From the NCBI RefSeq assembly GCF_000002985.6, contig NC_003284.9, positions 3,348,001 to 3,412,000 on the forward strand: a DNA stretch of 64,000 nucleotides, read 5' to 3'. Each line of letters starts with the position of its first letter. Positions within the stretch are counted from its first letter, which is position 1. The translations under genes and the position numbers were made by a program. Below are positions 1-12,348 of the stretch, piece by piece. The notes below the pieces were generated by a model that had not been told where the DNA came from, did not search any database, and saw nothing but the letters and a program-made list of their open reading frames with translations. This stretch comes from Caenorhabditis elegans (taxonomy: Eukaryota > Nematoda > Chromadorea > Rhabditida > Rhabditidae).

Positions 1-44
1 GTATATTGTTTTGCATTACCCGTACCTCTTCCCCCACAACAACA

Positions 45-112
45 GCAGCGTGGTTGAGTGGTAGTGTGCGGTACTTCGGTCCTCGTACACTCTGGTTCAA
101 TCCCCGCTGCGG
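45..112 (+). pseudogene. tRNA-like relic or tRNA-derived repeat
   Basis: The stretch opens GCAGCG and closes CGCTGC, which pair. It holds a good internal A box (TGGTTGAGTGG, 51-61) and B box (GGTTCAATCCC, 94-104), the two RNA polymerase III promoter motifs of tRNA genes. T-rich runs that could stop Pol III lie near 187-215. The T stem has mismatches, the acceptor and T stems cannot both form at normal spacing, and no clean seven-base anticodon loop appears. I read it as a decayed tRNA or the head of a tRNA-derived short interspersed repeat, not a working tRNA. Confidence 0.4.
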
Positions 113-745
113 TCTGAATGATGACGCTTCGGCCCATCCTCTACAGACTTGGTGTGCTTCGGCCCGATGAAAACGTTAATAACGTTTTGTTTTTAATGCT
201 TTTTTTTTTACAGATTTAAGAATTCTAACATTATGTAAAATCAGTAAGTAGATCAAAAATCGAACAAAATTATAGTGTAGGTGAAACAAAGACAACATTA
301 GTATTACATGCCATTTTAACAAAGTGTATACGGTAATGGATACATGTGGTATCATAACTTAAGTATGAATTAACATTCAAAAATTTTAAGGAATGCCAGT
401 CAACAGCGTCCTTTGCCATTTTTCTTCCGACTTTTCATTGGGCCTCATATTGCAAGGTGAGTTAATACTATCTTTTTTCCTTTTTTTAAATAGAAATTTA
501 GCTTTTCAGATATCTAAGAATGCGAAGACTTATGAACGAGGCCAGGCGACAAAACTTGATGGCACATCGTCGTCAGGACAACGCGAACACAAGTTCCAAC
601 TCATCTGTTGTGCAACGCTCGTCGGTTTCAGAAACCTACTAGACGTGAATGTAATTCGCGTCGGGTATTTTCAAATCTGAAAGTTTTATAAATTCTGTGA
701 ATTCATACATTTGTCCTAACGAAATACTTATTTTCAAGTAGAACT

Positions 746-751
746 TTTATT
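746..751 (-). terminator. Candidate polyadenylation signal for the DUF19 gene
   Basis: TTTATT on the plus strand reads AATAAA on the minus strand, about 125 bases past the stop codon of the DUF19-family gene. Other AATAAA-like words occur nearby, so the choice is tentative. Confidence 0.35.
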
Positions 752-877
752 TATATGGAATGACTTTTTCAATAATAAAAATAAAAATAATAATGATAAT
801 TTTTTTTCACATCCGAAACAAATACAATAATGCCAGTTCATTTTCCCTCCCACATTTGTTTCTGCAACGAGTACAAG

Positions 878-2401
878 TTATAAGAGCGATGAGAACAATA
901 GAACAACCAATATAGTCAAAACTGAAGTAGTGCTCTCCGCCGAATTCAGCTTACACTGTGGGAGCATTGCTTTTGTGGGACGTACGATCATTTCGCGTAC
1001 TAGTTGCCAGGCCCGGAAGCCGCATTCATATCGAATCGGATATTTCACACAATCGATGTAGTTTCGCATTGCTCTGTGTAGAATTTTTTATGTTAATAGG
1101 CTCATTTAGGCTTGACCCAAAGTTATCAAAGGTGGAGTAGCGCCAGTGGGCAACGTGTTTGAAACTACTCGTATGGTGCCAAAATGAACAAATGTAATAG
1201 AAAAACTTTTCAAAAAAGAAAATATAAATTGTTTTTTACTGTCTAAAAATGCCACTTATTCAGTTTTGGCCACTCATAAATTTGGAAATCGACCCAAAAA
1301 AAAATTTTGTACGAGATTTTTACTTTTATTTTATTTTAGTTAGTCTTGTTGAAATGTTCTAGGGATCGGAACATGCGACGTTGCACTGGATTCCCTTAAA
1401 CCCTAATATTTTTCAAAACTTTGGTAATTTGCCAAACTTTGACCGGAAATTTTAAGACACCTAACATTTTTTGGAGTATTTTATTATATCATGATATCTG
1501 ACAGTTTTGGATCATTATTAGACATTATTAGACATTATATGGCACTTAGACAAAATTCCCACTGGTGCTATTCCATCTTTAATAATAATTTGATATGCAA
1601 AGTTAGGAAATTTACCCGCAAACCGCTGCATCATTTGCCCCTTTAACTTCTGAATGACTTTCTGAGATTTTCCTTGTATCTGAAACCAGCTCGGCTTGAC
1701 ATTGCATCATTTCACTTCTCGTCAGCGTTTTTGTGAAACACTCGATGTTTCTGAGCATTTCTGAAATATTTTAAATATATTTCATTCACTGTTGCCTACA
1801 AATTTTGATCTACCTCCATATCCATCCCGACACAAAAAGTCTAGAATTTTAATCGCCGCATCGTAGTTGAATCGAGCTCTATCGGCTGCAAAGCAAACAT
1901 CCTTGTATGGTTCGATGCAGACATCAAATAAGAAGAAATTGCTGGAAATTGTGTCTTGTATCAAATATAGCCGTATGCAAATAAGTCTCACTCGCAAACT
2001 TCCGAAAAATATGCTTTGGTGCGGAAAATAAACCCTTCCCATCCCAAGTAATGTGAGTTTTCGGAGATGGCACCCATTTTATAGAGCGGATCAGCGCATT
2101 CTTTCACTCTGAAAAAGAGAGTATTCTTTTACACTTTTGAAGACGCTTCGAAACTCACTTTTCTTGCTCAACTTCTCCACACGTGGTAGGTTGATACATT
2201 GATGCATTTAGGGGCCTTTCGAAGTTTTCCTCAGACTGCAAACTTGCTTTAATTTTAGTAAATTTTGTTCTATATTCTTACATTATAGTCATAAAATCCA
2301 TTAGAACGATCTAAAAACTCTTGAGTTGGAGGAGGAAATTTAAATTGACAGTAATAACAAGATAAACTGATGAGCATCAAAATGCAATTTTTGGCGAGCA
2401 T
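878..2401 (-). CDS. Secreted DUF19 (T20D4.11-like) family protein
   Basis: Six exons on the minus strand: 2282-2401, 2159-2235, 1992-2108, 1814-1941, 1616-1760, 878-1073. They join in frame to 260 aa. The protein starts with a hydrophobic signal peptide (residues 1-18) and then carries a cysteine-rich domain with the spacing of the nematode DUF19/T20D4.11-like family: TCGEVEQ, VKECADPLY, VCDNFFLFDVCI, DVCF, ILDFLC, IECF, and late CGFRAWQLV. It ends in a polar stretch and a hydrophobic tail (about residues 246-260), which could be a GPI-attachment signal or a membrane anchor. The start is the ATG directly before the signal peptide. The family is secreted and expanded in nematodes; its molecular function is unknown to me. 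The last intron is 542 bases and carries an inverted-repeat element. Family assignment is by remembered pattern. Confidence 0.75.
1128..1580. mobile_element. Non-autonomous terminal-inverted-repeat element
   Basis: The ends are imperfect inverted repeats. The left starts AAAGGTGGAGTAGCGCCAG and the right, read on the other strand, starts AAAGATGGAATAGCACCAG; both continue TGGG. The inside is AT-rich and has no ORF, as expected of a MITE-like element of about 450 bases. It lies wholly inside the last intron of the DUF19 gene. A related end sits near 43930. No clear target duplication was found, so exact borders are uncertain. Confidence 0.6.
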
Positions 2402-5400
2402 GATGATTATGCAGAATAAAATGAATGACGGGTTATGCACTTTGCTTATGTTTGTTTCTTGGAGCGCGCAATCATGACAGAAGCCATCAAAATGTCGTCA
2501 GGGTTTGTCGAGGCTGTACGTATTTGGTGCATAATATAAGAAAAATAATAATAATATATGCAAAATTTCGCGTGCGCCGACTGTGTGTACTGTTTGAGGT
2601 TTTGAGTGTGTTCTTTTGATTTTGTCGCTTCCGCGCGTTAAAAGGTTTGTGTAATGCTCTTCGAGGGATAACAACGGGTGTAACACAAAAGAGGTACAAA
2701 ACTGTACGTGCAAACATTAACAATAGAAGCGAAAATTGAATAAAAAACTAAATGCTCGAAGGAAGGCCTAGTTGGTGGTTAGAAAATTCAAACTAGCCAC
2801 CTACTTTTTTGGGGTTTTTCATGCAAAACACCGTAAGAAAACTCTAATTTTTCGAGGTTAACTGTTATCATATTCGGAATCAGTGTGTCGAAAACCCGCT
2901 AATTTGAAATTTTCCCACACTTCAAAAATTTAGAAGTTCCCACAAACACTTTGCAGTATCGAACAATAGTGTTCAAAAATTGATAGTACAGCAGTTTTTT
3001 GTTGATGGTGCTGCTGGAGACTTCGAAACTTGCATAGTGCAATTGAATTTGGTAAAACCGTATCCTTTAAAATATTATGCAATTTCCTAAATTTTTCAAT
3101 TATGAAACGGCTGATTTATTTTTGAATTTCCGCAAATTGTATGAATCTGAAATAATGGGATATAATTTTTTTACCGTATGAAACATTTCTTTTTTGAGTA
3201 TTCATCTTGAATTAAAAAAAGAGCATATGACTTATTCTTGAATTTCCTAATAAAGTTAATGTATTGTTTTTCTTTAATTTTTTACCTTTTGAGTACGTTT
3301 TGTTTTGTCGCTTTACCCCCAGTTTAACATAAGTTTGACCCAATTCTCGCTAAACTTTGACCACAACTTTTTTGCGTTGCTTTAAATTTAGGTAAGAATT
3401 TGACAAAAAAATAAAGAATTCGTCAAGAAAATATTATAAACTTTTTTTCCATTTCTTATTTCACAAACATCTTCATTTTCTATTTTTTCAAATATTTTCT
3501 AAAGATCTACAGCAAAACAAAAAGATACAGAAGTTCAGCGTCTATATGCATTCCATTCCGCCACCAGCGAGCCATCTGGAATTATTCACATAACAAGTGC
3601 ATTGTTCTTTTCTTGTGCCCTCTATTGTGCTGGCGGTTTGCCAATGCGTTCACTGACCTTAGAGAGGAAGACATACACCCCCCCCCTTTCTTCCTAGCGC
3701 GTCATATAACTTCATTAGTAAATTCCACTCAAGACGAAACATTGCTTGGGCGTGCAAACACACGCACAAAAAACCTGCACCATCATGTATGGGTTCGTCA
3801 ATTTTTCTTACATCCTTTCACATCCTTTTTTTCTGTAGGGTATATTGAAAAATTAGAGCAATACCATTAAAAATAATTTTTTATAAAAAAGAGTTCAAAA
3901 AAAAATTTCCATAGTCTGCCTTTTCCAAAAGTTTAAACTTTATTGAGAACAAGGAAAATAAAATGAACTGAATTGAATTTTGAGTCGAATCCAAATCCAG
4001 AAGATAGGTCAGAAGATAGACAGACAGTGAGAAACTTGCTCACTTCTTCCACCAACCATGCTAGGCCACGGGAGTAACTGGTATATTACATTTGTCGACT
4101 TTTCCGAACACCAATCACAATCGCAAAAAGGTACGTTGCTTCGATTTAATATTAGGGAAGGGATTAATGAAGAAGGTGGCGAAGTAAACACTATATTTCT
4201 TGTGAGCACTTCAAGTCAACAGTAGGGCACGAGAAAACAAAGAACAAATTGATGTATCCTGACAAATAGTGCGCTTGACGTTAAGCAATTCACTTTTGAT
4301 CACTTACTGGTTTCGAGTTTTAGTATCGATGTAGTTTGCTCCGATGTACGCATTATTTCGCAACTGATTAGCTCTAACCGTTCATGACGTAATTTTAGTA
4401 AGAATGCATAATATTATAGTCGTGAATTTCTAGCTCTTTATTAATGTTGTTTTTCCAACTTGCTGAATCTATTTGATCTTTTCACTGCTTCTCATTGACG
4501 AGAGCTACAAGAAATTGCACGTAGCGTTCCCTACAACAGTTTACTCAGTTTACCCACTTTTTGAGTACTTTATGTTCTAACTAAACAATCAAAAATCGAA
4601 TAAAAGTTTCACATTTTTATTGTGTTACAAAAGTATATTTTCTAGCTTCAGGGTCTTAGATAAATATGAATTTTTAAATATTTCGCAGAATTCTCAATTT
4701 TCTTAAATCAAAAAAAAAAGACAATTGCATCATTACAATCATTGATTTTATCATTCATAATTTTGAAACCTGGTTTCGAATAATTTAAAAAAACAAATTA
4801 GTTTAGGAATTTTGCTTTAATTTATAGAAAATTGAGCCGGCGTTTACCTTTGTTTTTATTTACCTTTTTTAACTCTTAAACGTGAAATTATATATATTTG
4901 GACTCTTAGGCTTAGCAAACGGTATTTTTAGCCTTTCAATGAATGGACTATTCATGTTTTGAATACATGTAGAAGTAAAACAATTACTGATTTAGTTTAA
5001 AAAGGTGGGGGTTATGAGACACATAAGTATCAGAAATTCTATAAAACCCAAAGCCAATTCCAGAAATTTTTCTCAATTTTTTTTGCAACTAAAAAATTTC
5101 ATACCCCAATTTTTAATATTTTTACCGACTGAAAAATATCCTCACACACGAACAACACTTGAGCGACGTCAAAATTTGGTTAAGTTCAAGTAGTTCCCAG
5201 AAGAGACAAAAAACTTCGAGCCCTTCTTATTTCTTTTTTCGTTGTCTCCCTCTAACTTTCATTTTTGATGTTTGTAACTCAACTCTACTTGTCAAGCTAT
5301 GCTCACCCCAGCAATATATGTGGACCATAAAATACTTCACCTCATTTTTTTTTCCGCAAGACATCACTTTCTTCATACACGGTTTTGGTGGAAAGATTTT

Positions 5401-7244
5401 ACAAAGTTGGTGGTTTTAGAAAGTGTGGGAACTAAATATATTTTTTGTGCCTCTGAGAACAAAGTAGATAGGAAATTCATAGTATTGTGTAGTTCACAAG
5501 CATTATTTGTTAAATTTTTTGGTTCCTGAAATAGCATTTTTGAAAGATCGTATTTACAGGCACAATGAAGATTTATTTAGAAAAATGTGTACGTTATATT
5601 ATCCAGGCGCAAAATTATACGCAAAGTGCACTAAAATTACGGTATCCGGTCTCGACACGATTGTTTTTCCAAATGCAATAAGGTGCGCGCCTTTGAGAAG
5701 TACTGTAATTTGAACCTTTAATTGCTGGTTTTTCTTTGGTTAGTCATATTTTAAAGTTATGCGAAGCTCCTGAGATTACTAGACCTATACAAAAGATTTT
5801 CAAGGAAGGAAATTTCGCTTTTCAGTTTGAAACTACTCTATTATCCCCTTGTGAAATCCAAAACTATTTTTAAAAAAGTTAATTTTTAACTGATTTGAAA
5901 AATATTTTTATTTTATTTTATTTTTTGTGCATGTTTGTTTTTCCTGTTGCAGAAAACTTCAAAAAAGCAAAAAAGGCACTTCCTCTCATATTCAAAATCT
6001 CCACATTTTTTCGCGTTTTTTTTTGATTCACATGTGGCACCGATTTCCAGTTGGATCACTTTCTTCACTTCCAATTTTCCCCGCCGAAGCTCTCTCGTGT
6101 GTAAGAGTGTTTTGAAAATTTCATCGAGGGGCAAGAGCCAAGATATTCAAATATATTGAAATGGAATTCATTTCCGCCATTGACCACATTTCGAAAACAA
6201 ATGAAGCCCTCTTCAGTTCTAATATTAGAAATAAGTACGTCCTAGTTTCTTAATGTTTTAATAGTCTTCCATAGATTGTCGTAATTGATAATAATCTTGT
6301 TAAGAGGTCAAAGCAGAAAAAGAAGCCACACAAAACTAAAACCAGAATTTTGAACCAAGTCGAAGAATGTGTGACGAAAGCAGAAAACTCATGAATGTCT
6401 GATACGCTTTTTTACATTCCCAATAATAAACCCATTTTTATAAATACTGCAATATTTTCCATTGAAACAATTCCAAACAATATCTATTCAGCTTGTTTAC
6501 ATGTACGCGATACACCCAATCGTCATAATTCGTATAATGCCGGCATTCTGTCTATATATGTGGTACATTTTGGTTTAAGTTTTGTTTTCAACAAAACATG
6601 TTCTCACTACAGCACATTATCTTGTTCTTTATTACCTTCTATTAGTAGAGTATGGCGATTTGCAAGGAGAGCACGCCAAAAAAAAAAACGTTGACAGCAA
6701 TTGTCTTGTGGTCTATTCTGAATTATTGGTGGTTCGTGGCCATATTAGAGTTGAGGTTGGCTCAAGTAGTATTCAACCTCTTCAGTCCGACTCGATCTGT
6801 CAAGTAGAGCAGCAGAGCAACACGCCTTAAGTCTCTGCCAATGGTCAAGTAGCACAAAGTATCATTTCATCATCGTAATGTAGATGCTTCGTATGCTTTT
6901 TCTTTTCTCTTTTTTCTTGTCCCGGAATAACATAGTACACGATTTTGCGCACTTCTTGCAGATGTCAGGAACTTTTGCAGTTTTTGAAATAACATTTTAA
7001 GAGCTAGCGCTAGATACAAAAATATTGTTTCTAGATAAAGCATTCAATATTTGGAATGTTAACTAATAAATGGTAAGCCTAACTCAAATATTGTTATATT
7101 TGGAGATAAAATACCCATAAGACATAGTAAAACATTTTAAAAATTCCAAATTGTTTAACACCTTGTCAAAAGCTACGATTTAATATATGAAAAATATTTA
7201 ATCCTAGTGATCCTAAAACAATAGAAAGCTTTAATATTTTCTGT
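2402..7244. other. Intergenic DNA, no gene found
   Basis: AT-rich sequence with homopolymer runs. Short open frames exist on both strands but none has codon usage, splice signals or domain patterns I trust. Pyrimidine-rich tracts around 3600-3850 and 5900-6100 are low complexity. The first few hundred bases presumably hold the promoter of the minus-strand DUF19 gene. Confidence 0.5.
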
Positions 7245-7461
7245 AGGGCTCCCAAATGGGAGCCAAAAACGCCGCAATCCAAATCTTTAAAGCGATACGC
7301 GGAACCCAAAAAGTGTCGGACGCGGAACAAAGTTTGAACTAAATATAGGGTACGGCTCTATTTGGTGCAAACTCTGCTTCGCGTACGACACTTTTCGGGT
7401 TTCGCGCATCGCTTTAAAGAGAGAGAGAGAGAGGTGTTTGCGGCGCCCACATGGGGACCCT
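7245..7461. repeat. Palindromic element with GC-rich arms
   Basis: An imperfect inverted repeat of about 217 bases centred near 7350. The left arm begins AGGGCTCCCAAATGGGAGCC; the right arm read in reverse begins AGGGTCCCCATGTGGGCGCC. Both continue with GCCGC, CTTTAAAGCGAT, CGCGGAACCC-like and AGTGTCG-like blocks in matching order. A (GA)n run near 7420 interrupts the right arm. It looks like a MITE or fold-back repeat. No target duplication was identified. Confidence 0.55.
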
Positions 7462-10400
7462 CCTGTTCAGAGAATCAGCCGCCTGGCGAAAAGGTAACGA
7501 TCGAATTATGTTTCCACTTTACATTTGTTTTACTATTTTTATACTCTGTTGAAAAATTAATAGTGCAAGGTATCATTTGCGTAATCTCAAATCCGACAAT
7601 ATGGAAGTTATTCTCACACACTGCCTCGAAAGTGGGCACCACACTCTTCCCCCGACAAATTTCTAATTCTCAACTCCTAATGTTTATACAAAGGAATTAA
7701 TTTGTTGGTCAAAAAACAATCTCCGCGCCCAACGCCTTTCCTCATTTTAGTGAGAAGTGGGGTAGTGGAGAATAAGCAGAAGGAGGGCGAAGGCTCGAAG
7801 TGGCTCATAAACGATCTGCAATTCGACACTTCTTTTTTCCTCCTTCTTCTCGTTTTTTTTCCTTTCTTATTCTTCTCCTTTTCCTCCAGTCAGGCCGTCG
7901 TTCCAGTGTCTTCCAACTTTGCGCGTTTATTTTGAGAAATCCGTCATGTTTTTTTTCTCGGCAATATTTTTCATCTGTCTTATTTTCTTCATTTTTTTAT
8001 ATTTTCTGCAACTCCAAATCACTAAAAGAGAGAATATTCATATGGAGAGGAAAGAAAATGAGAACCGGATGACAACATTGGGGGGTCCAGTCCAGAAGGA
8101 TCAGATCAAAAATCCCATTTGTAACCTCCCTCTCGTGCCGTGTGGAACGCAATAGATAGCAAAGGGAACCACATTATCCTATGACTCGTTCTCCTAGTAT
8201 CCGGGCCCCGGCCGGCTTGTTTTTCGACTCGACTGACTGAAGTGGATAAGTGACGGAAGTGATTTCCTTTTGTTCCGCATGCAGTTCGTTTTCCATTTCC
8301 AATAAATAAACGCATATACCCCCCCCCCCCCCCCCCACTAACATTCTCATGCTCCACTAATTTTTTGTTGAAAAAAAAAACGCATATTTGGTACGCGACC
8401 TCAGGGTACATGCGGAAACTTTTGAAATTTTTTTGGTGTGTCACGTGCCGGAGCATTTTTGAAACGGCGAATCGTGGAGGTCGAATTTTTTCCCATTTAT
8501 TTTTTTAGTATATTCTGGGAGTAAATATTGAAAATCACAGTTCCATTAGAAAATTTGTGAATATTCTACAATTTTCATTAAAGTGAGATATCAGTGGGGA
8601 AATTGCTTTAAAACGTGCATGGCATAACAAAAAATAACTCACTTAATTTAATACCCCCCCCCCCCAAATTTTAAAATTTCACTCATAAATTCTTTAAGAT
8701 TCTACAACAACTTGCGAAAAATTAAAAACATTTTTTTATACAGAAATTCCATGACAATTATTATAAACCAGATTTTTATCGTTTCTCAGTGTCCATCGCC
8801 AGTTTTCCGTTTTCATCAACTTTTCTGAATCATCAATTCTCTTATTTACTCTCTGCCTTTCTTTGTTTCCTCTGTTCTGGTCCCGATACTGGAAATGTGC
8901 TGTCTCATGGAAATTTCCATCTCCTGATGACGCACAATACCTCTTCCTGACGCTTTGACACTTTAACTGCAAAAATCGGTGCTCTTTTTATTTTAGAGCT
9001 TTGGATGATTCCGTGATTCCAGAATCCAATAATGTGGCTGCCGAAATGTATGTTTACTCGTAAATGTTTGTATGTGTAGATGTGCTGTGTGTACGCTCAA
9101 TTCAAATAGTCTAGAAGTTTACACCCGACCACAAGTTTTAAAAATGCACCATCATACGCACCAACACTGCTTTTGTTTCTTCATTCCTTCGTTTCCCTTT
9201 CTCGTCCCTTTTTTTTCATATTTTCGCAGCATGAATTTTCGGACGTGTTACATTTTGGGCACGTTTATTTCCACCACCTAGTTGCGAAAAATGTAGTGGG
9301 CCATAAAAAACATTTGCTGTGTTTTCTAGGAAAAATAGATTACACACATCCTGGATCAAAGAAGCAAAGTATCACATATAAGATTTTTAGAAATGAAGTA
9401 CTTAACGAATTAGTTACATTTGCCAAATAAATGGCACAAACTCCCTAAAAATGCTATACTAATTTTACATAACGGTGGACTGTTTTAAATTACCACAAAT
9501 GACTCCAATACCCCAAATATATCAAGAGGTTTTTTTTGTATATATGACTAGTCTAAGTTGGTTGACCGTATTTTTTACTTTTTGTACCAAATTTTTTAAG
9601 ACTTTTTCACAATTTCTTTGTGGACGATTTGGGGTCACTTGGAGTATTTTAAAACTGAATCCACACAAGGAGGCAATTGTACTCTCAACTTACGCTTTAA
9701 CCACGACTGATTTTTAGTTTCGAGGTTATCTTAAACTTCAGGTCTTGGCACGAAGATATTAAATAAATTAAAAATAATTCAACAGTTTCAGGATGGGATT
9801 TATTTTGCTTTTAAAAAGTAAAAGTAGCTAGCTAAAATGGCTAGATTACGGTTTACTTTAATATACTGCTGTGTTAAATGAAATTTATATTTTCTTGCTT
9901 AAAAGCCTTGAGACAGAAGCATAATCGGAGGAAACAAAACTTTAAGTTTGAAAAGTGTTAGACATTTTATCGAATACTGTTGAACTTTTTAATTTTTGGA
10001 ACATTATTTATTTATAGAAAACCTTCAATTTCATTATAATTCTGAACATTTTCTATTTCTGGTAAACGTCATTGCATTTTGATCATTACCATAAATTCCA
10101 AACTAAAGTATGCACATCATCGTTACAACATTCTCAATCGTGTACTCTCAACTTTTGCAGAAACGCTAATTTTAGTCCGCACTCTTCCCAGATTAGCAAC
10201 AAGAAAATAGTCGTCTCTGTTCAATGATCGTAATCGTCATTTTTTTTTCCAGTTTCCGATCAAAATTCTAACTTCAACTACAACTATTATAAGATTTTCT
10301 CCTTTTTGTGTAGTATTCTCGTTTTTTAAAAATTGAAATTGAAATAGTCTTAGATACTTACTTCCTTAAATGCACTCAACACTCAAAAAAGGTGTTTTCA

Positions 10401-11076
10401 CACTTTCAATAAGAAATAGGAAAAATAAGTTAGGCAAAAAAGAAGTCGACAAACTGCTTAATCAAGTTAAAAGTGTGGATTAAATCAACAGAAGAATGCG
10501 AATGCTGTGTCATTTAAAGAAAAAAAAACGAAAGCTATTTTTTCCTCGCCGTTCTTTTTGTCCGACTTCTAACTCGCCTAACTTCTGCGTTACTGCTGTA
10601 AATGCTAATATACATAATTATTTGCTGGAAAACAAGTCCCTAAATCTTCCATTGTCTGAGCACTGCCATCCACGTTTGAAGAGCTAAATATATTTCATTT
10701 CTTTTTATTAAATTTTAAATTTTGAGAAAAATTAATTATTATACATAGATACTATTGAGATCTACATATTATTTTTTATTGCACTTAAATTAAAAATCAT
10801 CAATACTCCACCAGCCACACATCTATCCATAAAATAAGCATTTTATCATGCCCATATCTCATCGCTTTCTTTTCATTTTTTTTCGAATATTTTCTGCACC
10901 ATAGTCCCGTCACCCTTTTTTTTTTTTAAAGAAGACGTTGTGTTTCTTGGTTTCCTTGTTTCTTAGAACCACTCACAAACCGCCAGTTATAAACACATCA
11001 GCCAAATTTTGGCATTTCCCTCCAAAATTGTGGCTCAAAACTGCCGCAGAAAAAAGAAAACGAACGTGTTTCAGAT
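7462..11076. other. Intergenic DNA with poly-C tracts, no gene found
   Basis: Mostly AT-rich and pyrimidine-rich DNA. Two long C homopolymers stand out, near 8319-8337 and 8653-8665, each following an ATA. Open frames such as 8106-8456 run through the poly-C tract and look spurious. The last 150 bases should hold the promoter of the small membrane-protein gene that starts at 11077. Confidence 0.5.
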
Positions 11077-12348
11077 ATGTGGCTCGTCATTCTTTGTTTC
11101 GTCTTGCCGGCTATCATCTTTTTTGTTTTTGCATTAATTGCGTGGCTCCGAGTACTGCAGCTGAATTATAGGTGAGTTTTTTTCAAATGAAGGGATAATA
11201 GTAGTGCCATTTAACAATATAGAAATGTATTCGGCAATTTATAAAACCACTTATATTTAATTAGTTGATATGTGTTTTTTCATAGCATTTTTAGTTTCGG
11301 AGTCATACTTATTTGAACAATTAACAAAATTATTTTTAAAAAACTAAAAATAAATAAATTTTTGACCAACACTAAATGTTGCAAAAAAATATCCAAATTT
11401 AAACTTTTCCAAAATTGTTTCGGAAAATTTTTTAATGAAAAGTCACTATTCTGGTTATGTACATATATTTAAACCGATATTTTTCGAAAATTTGGCAATT
11501 TACCAAAATATTGACATAAGAACTTTTTGTAGTTTTTTAAATATCATTCTGTCGTTTCATACTATTATAAGTGTACTTATTTAGATCAAAAAAGTTTTTT
11601 TTTTAATTTACAATTTTTGGGCGGTTGTTGTGTTTTTTTTTTAAATTTATAACATGTTTAAATTCGATACTTATTTATCCTTTCAAGAAGAACTTATAAA
11701 AAAAATCAACAGAAAAAATGCAAGAACGCTCTAATGTACTAAGTTCTGACAGCATCGTGGTAAGTAAAATTTGGCAACAACTAAACTAATAAGGAGTTTG
11801 AAAAAATTCCACCCCAGGCGCAAATCCGCTTTTACGTTAAGTTCTCAAGAAAATTGTTGAAAGTCGTTTTTTTGTCAAAATAAAATGTAGACTGACTTTT
11901 TTAATTTAAAATTCCTATCTCCTAAAAATTTTTTCAACAAATATGTGTTTCTAAAAATTAAGGTCAACACTTTTTAAGAGGACATTTTATTCATTTTGAT
12001 AATAAGTTTCATGGCCAAGTTACCATCTCACTGACAAACGACAAAACCAATGTTTGAACTCTTACACCTAATTTTGTGTTCCAGACGGCGACGTGCGACT
12101 GAAGCAGCTGACCGAGAAGCAAAAAAGAAGGCGTCACAACTAGAAAGTCTCATTACAAAGTTAGTTTTCCCAAACGTACTTTAATAATGATTATTTGTTT
12201 CAGAAAAGATGGGAAAGTGATTTGCCACATACCTATACAGGTGGAAGACATTGAAACTGGGGCAATGTTTCTCTACAATTCAGATGAAAACTTGGCAATA
12301 ATTGGAGAAGATGCAAAAATTCCGCTTGTAGAGCAGCAGCTTGTGTGA
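11077..12348 (+). CDS. Small single-pass membrane protein, unknown function
   Basis: Three exons, 11077-11171, 12085-12159 and 12204-12348, join in frame to 104 aa. A long hydrophobic segment covers residues 2-28 and is followed by a strongly basic stretch (RRRRAT, then EAKKKAS), so the N terminus probably acts as a signal anchor with the rest cytosolic. The tail contains DGKVICHIPIQVED and ends PLVEQQLV. A TTTCAG acceptor two bases before the ATG suggests SL trans-splicing and supports this start. The first intron is long (913 bases) and AT-rich. I do not recognise a family; good splice sites and intact phase across both introns are the main support. Confidence 0.7.

Noticed and set aside
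7362-7700. 112-codon plus frame
   Set aside because: It begins inside the right half of a palindromic repeat and has no recognisable domain.
8106-8456. 116-codon minus frame with a run of glycines
   Set aside because: The glycine run is the poly-C tract read in reverse; the rest has no coding signal.
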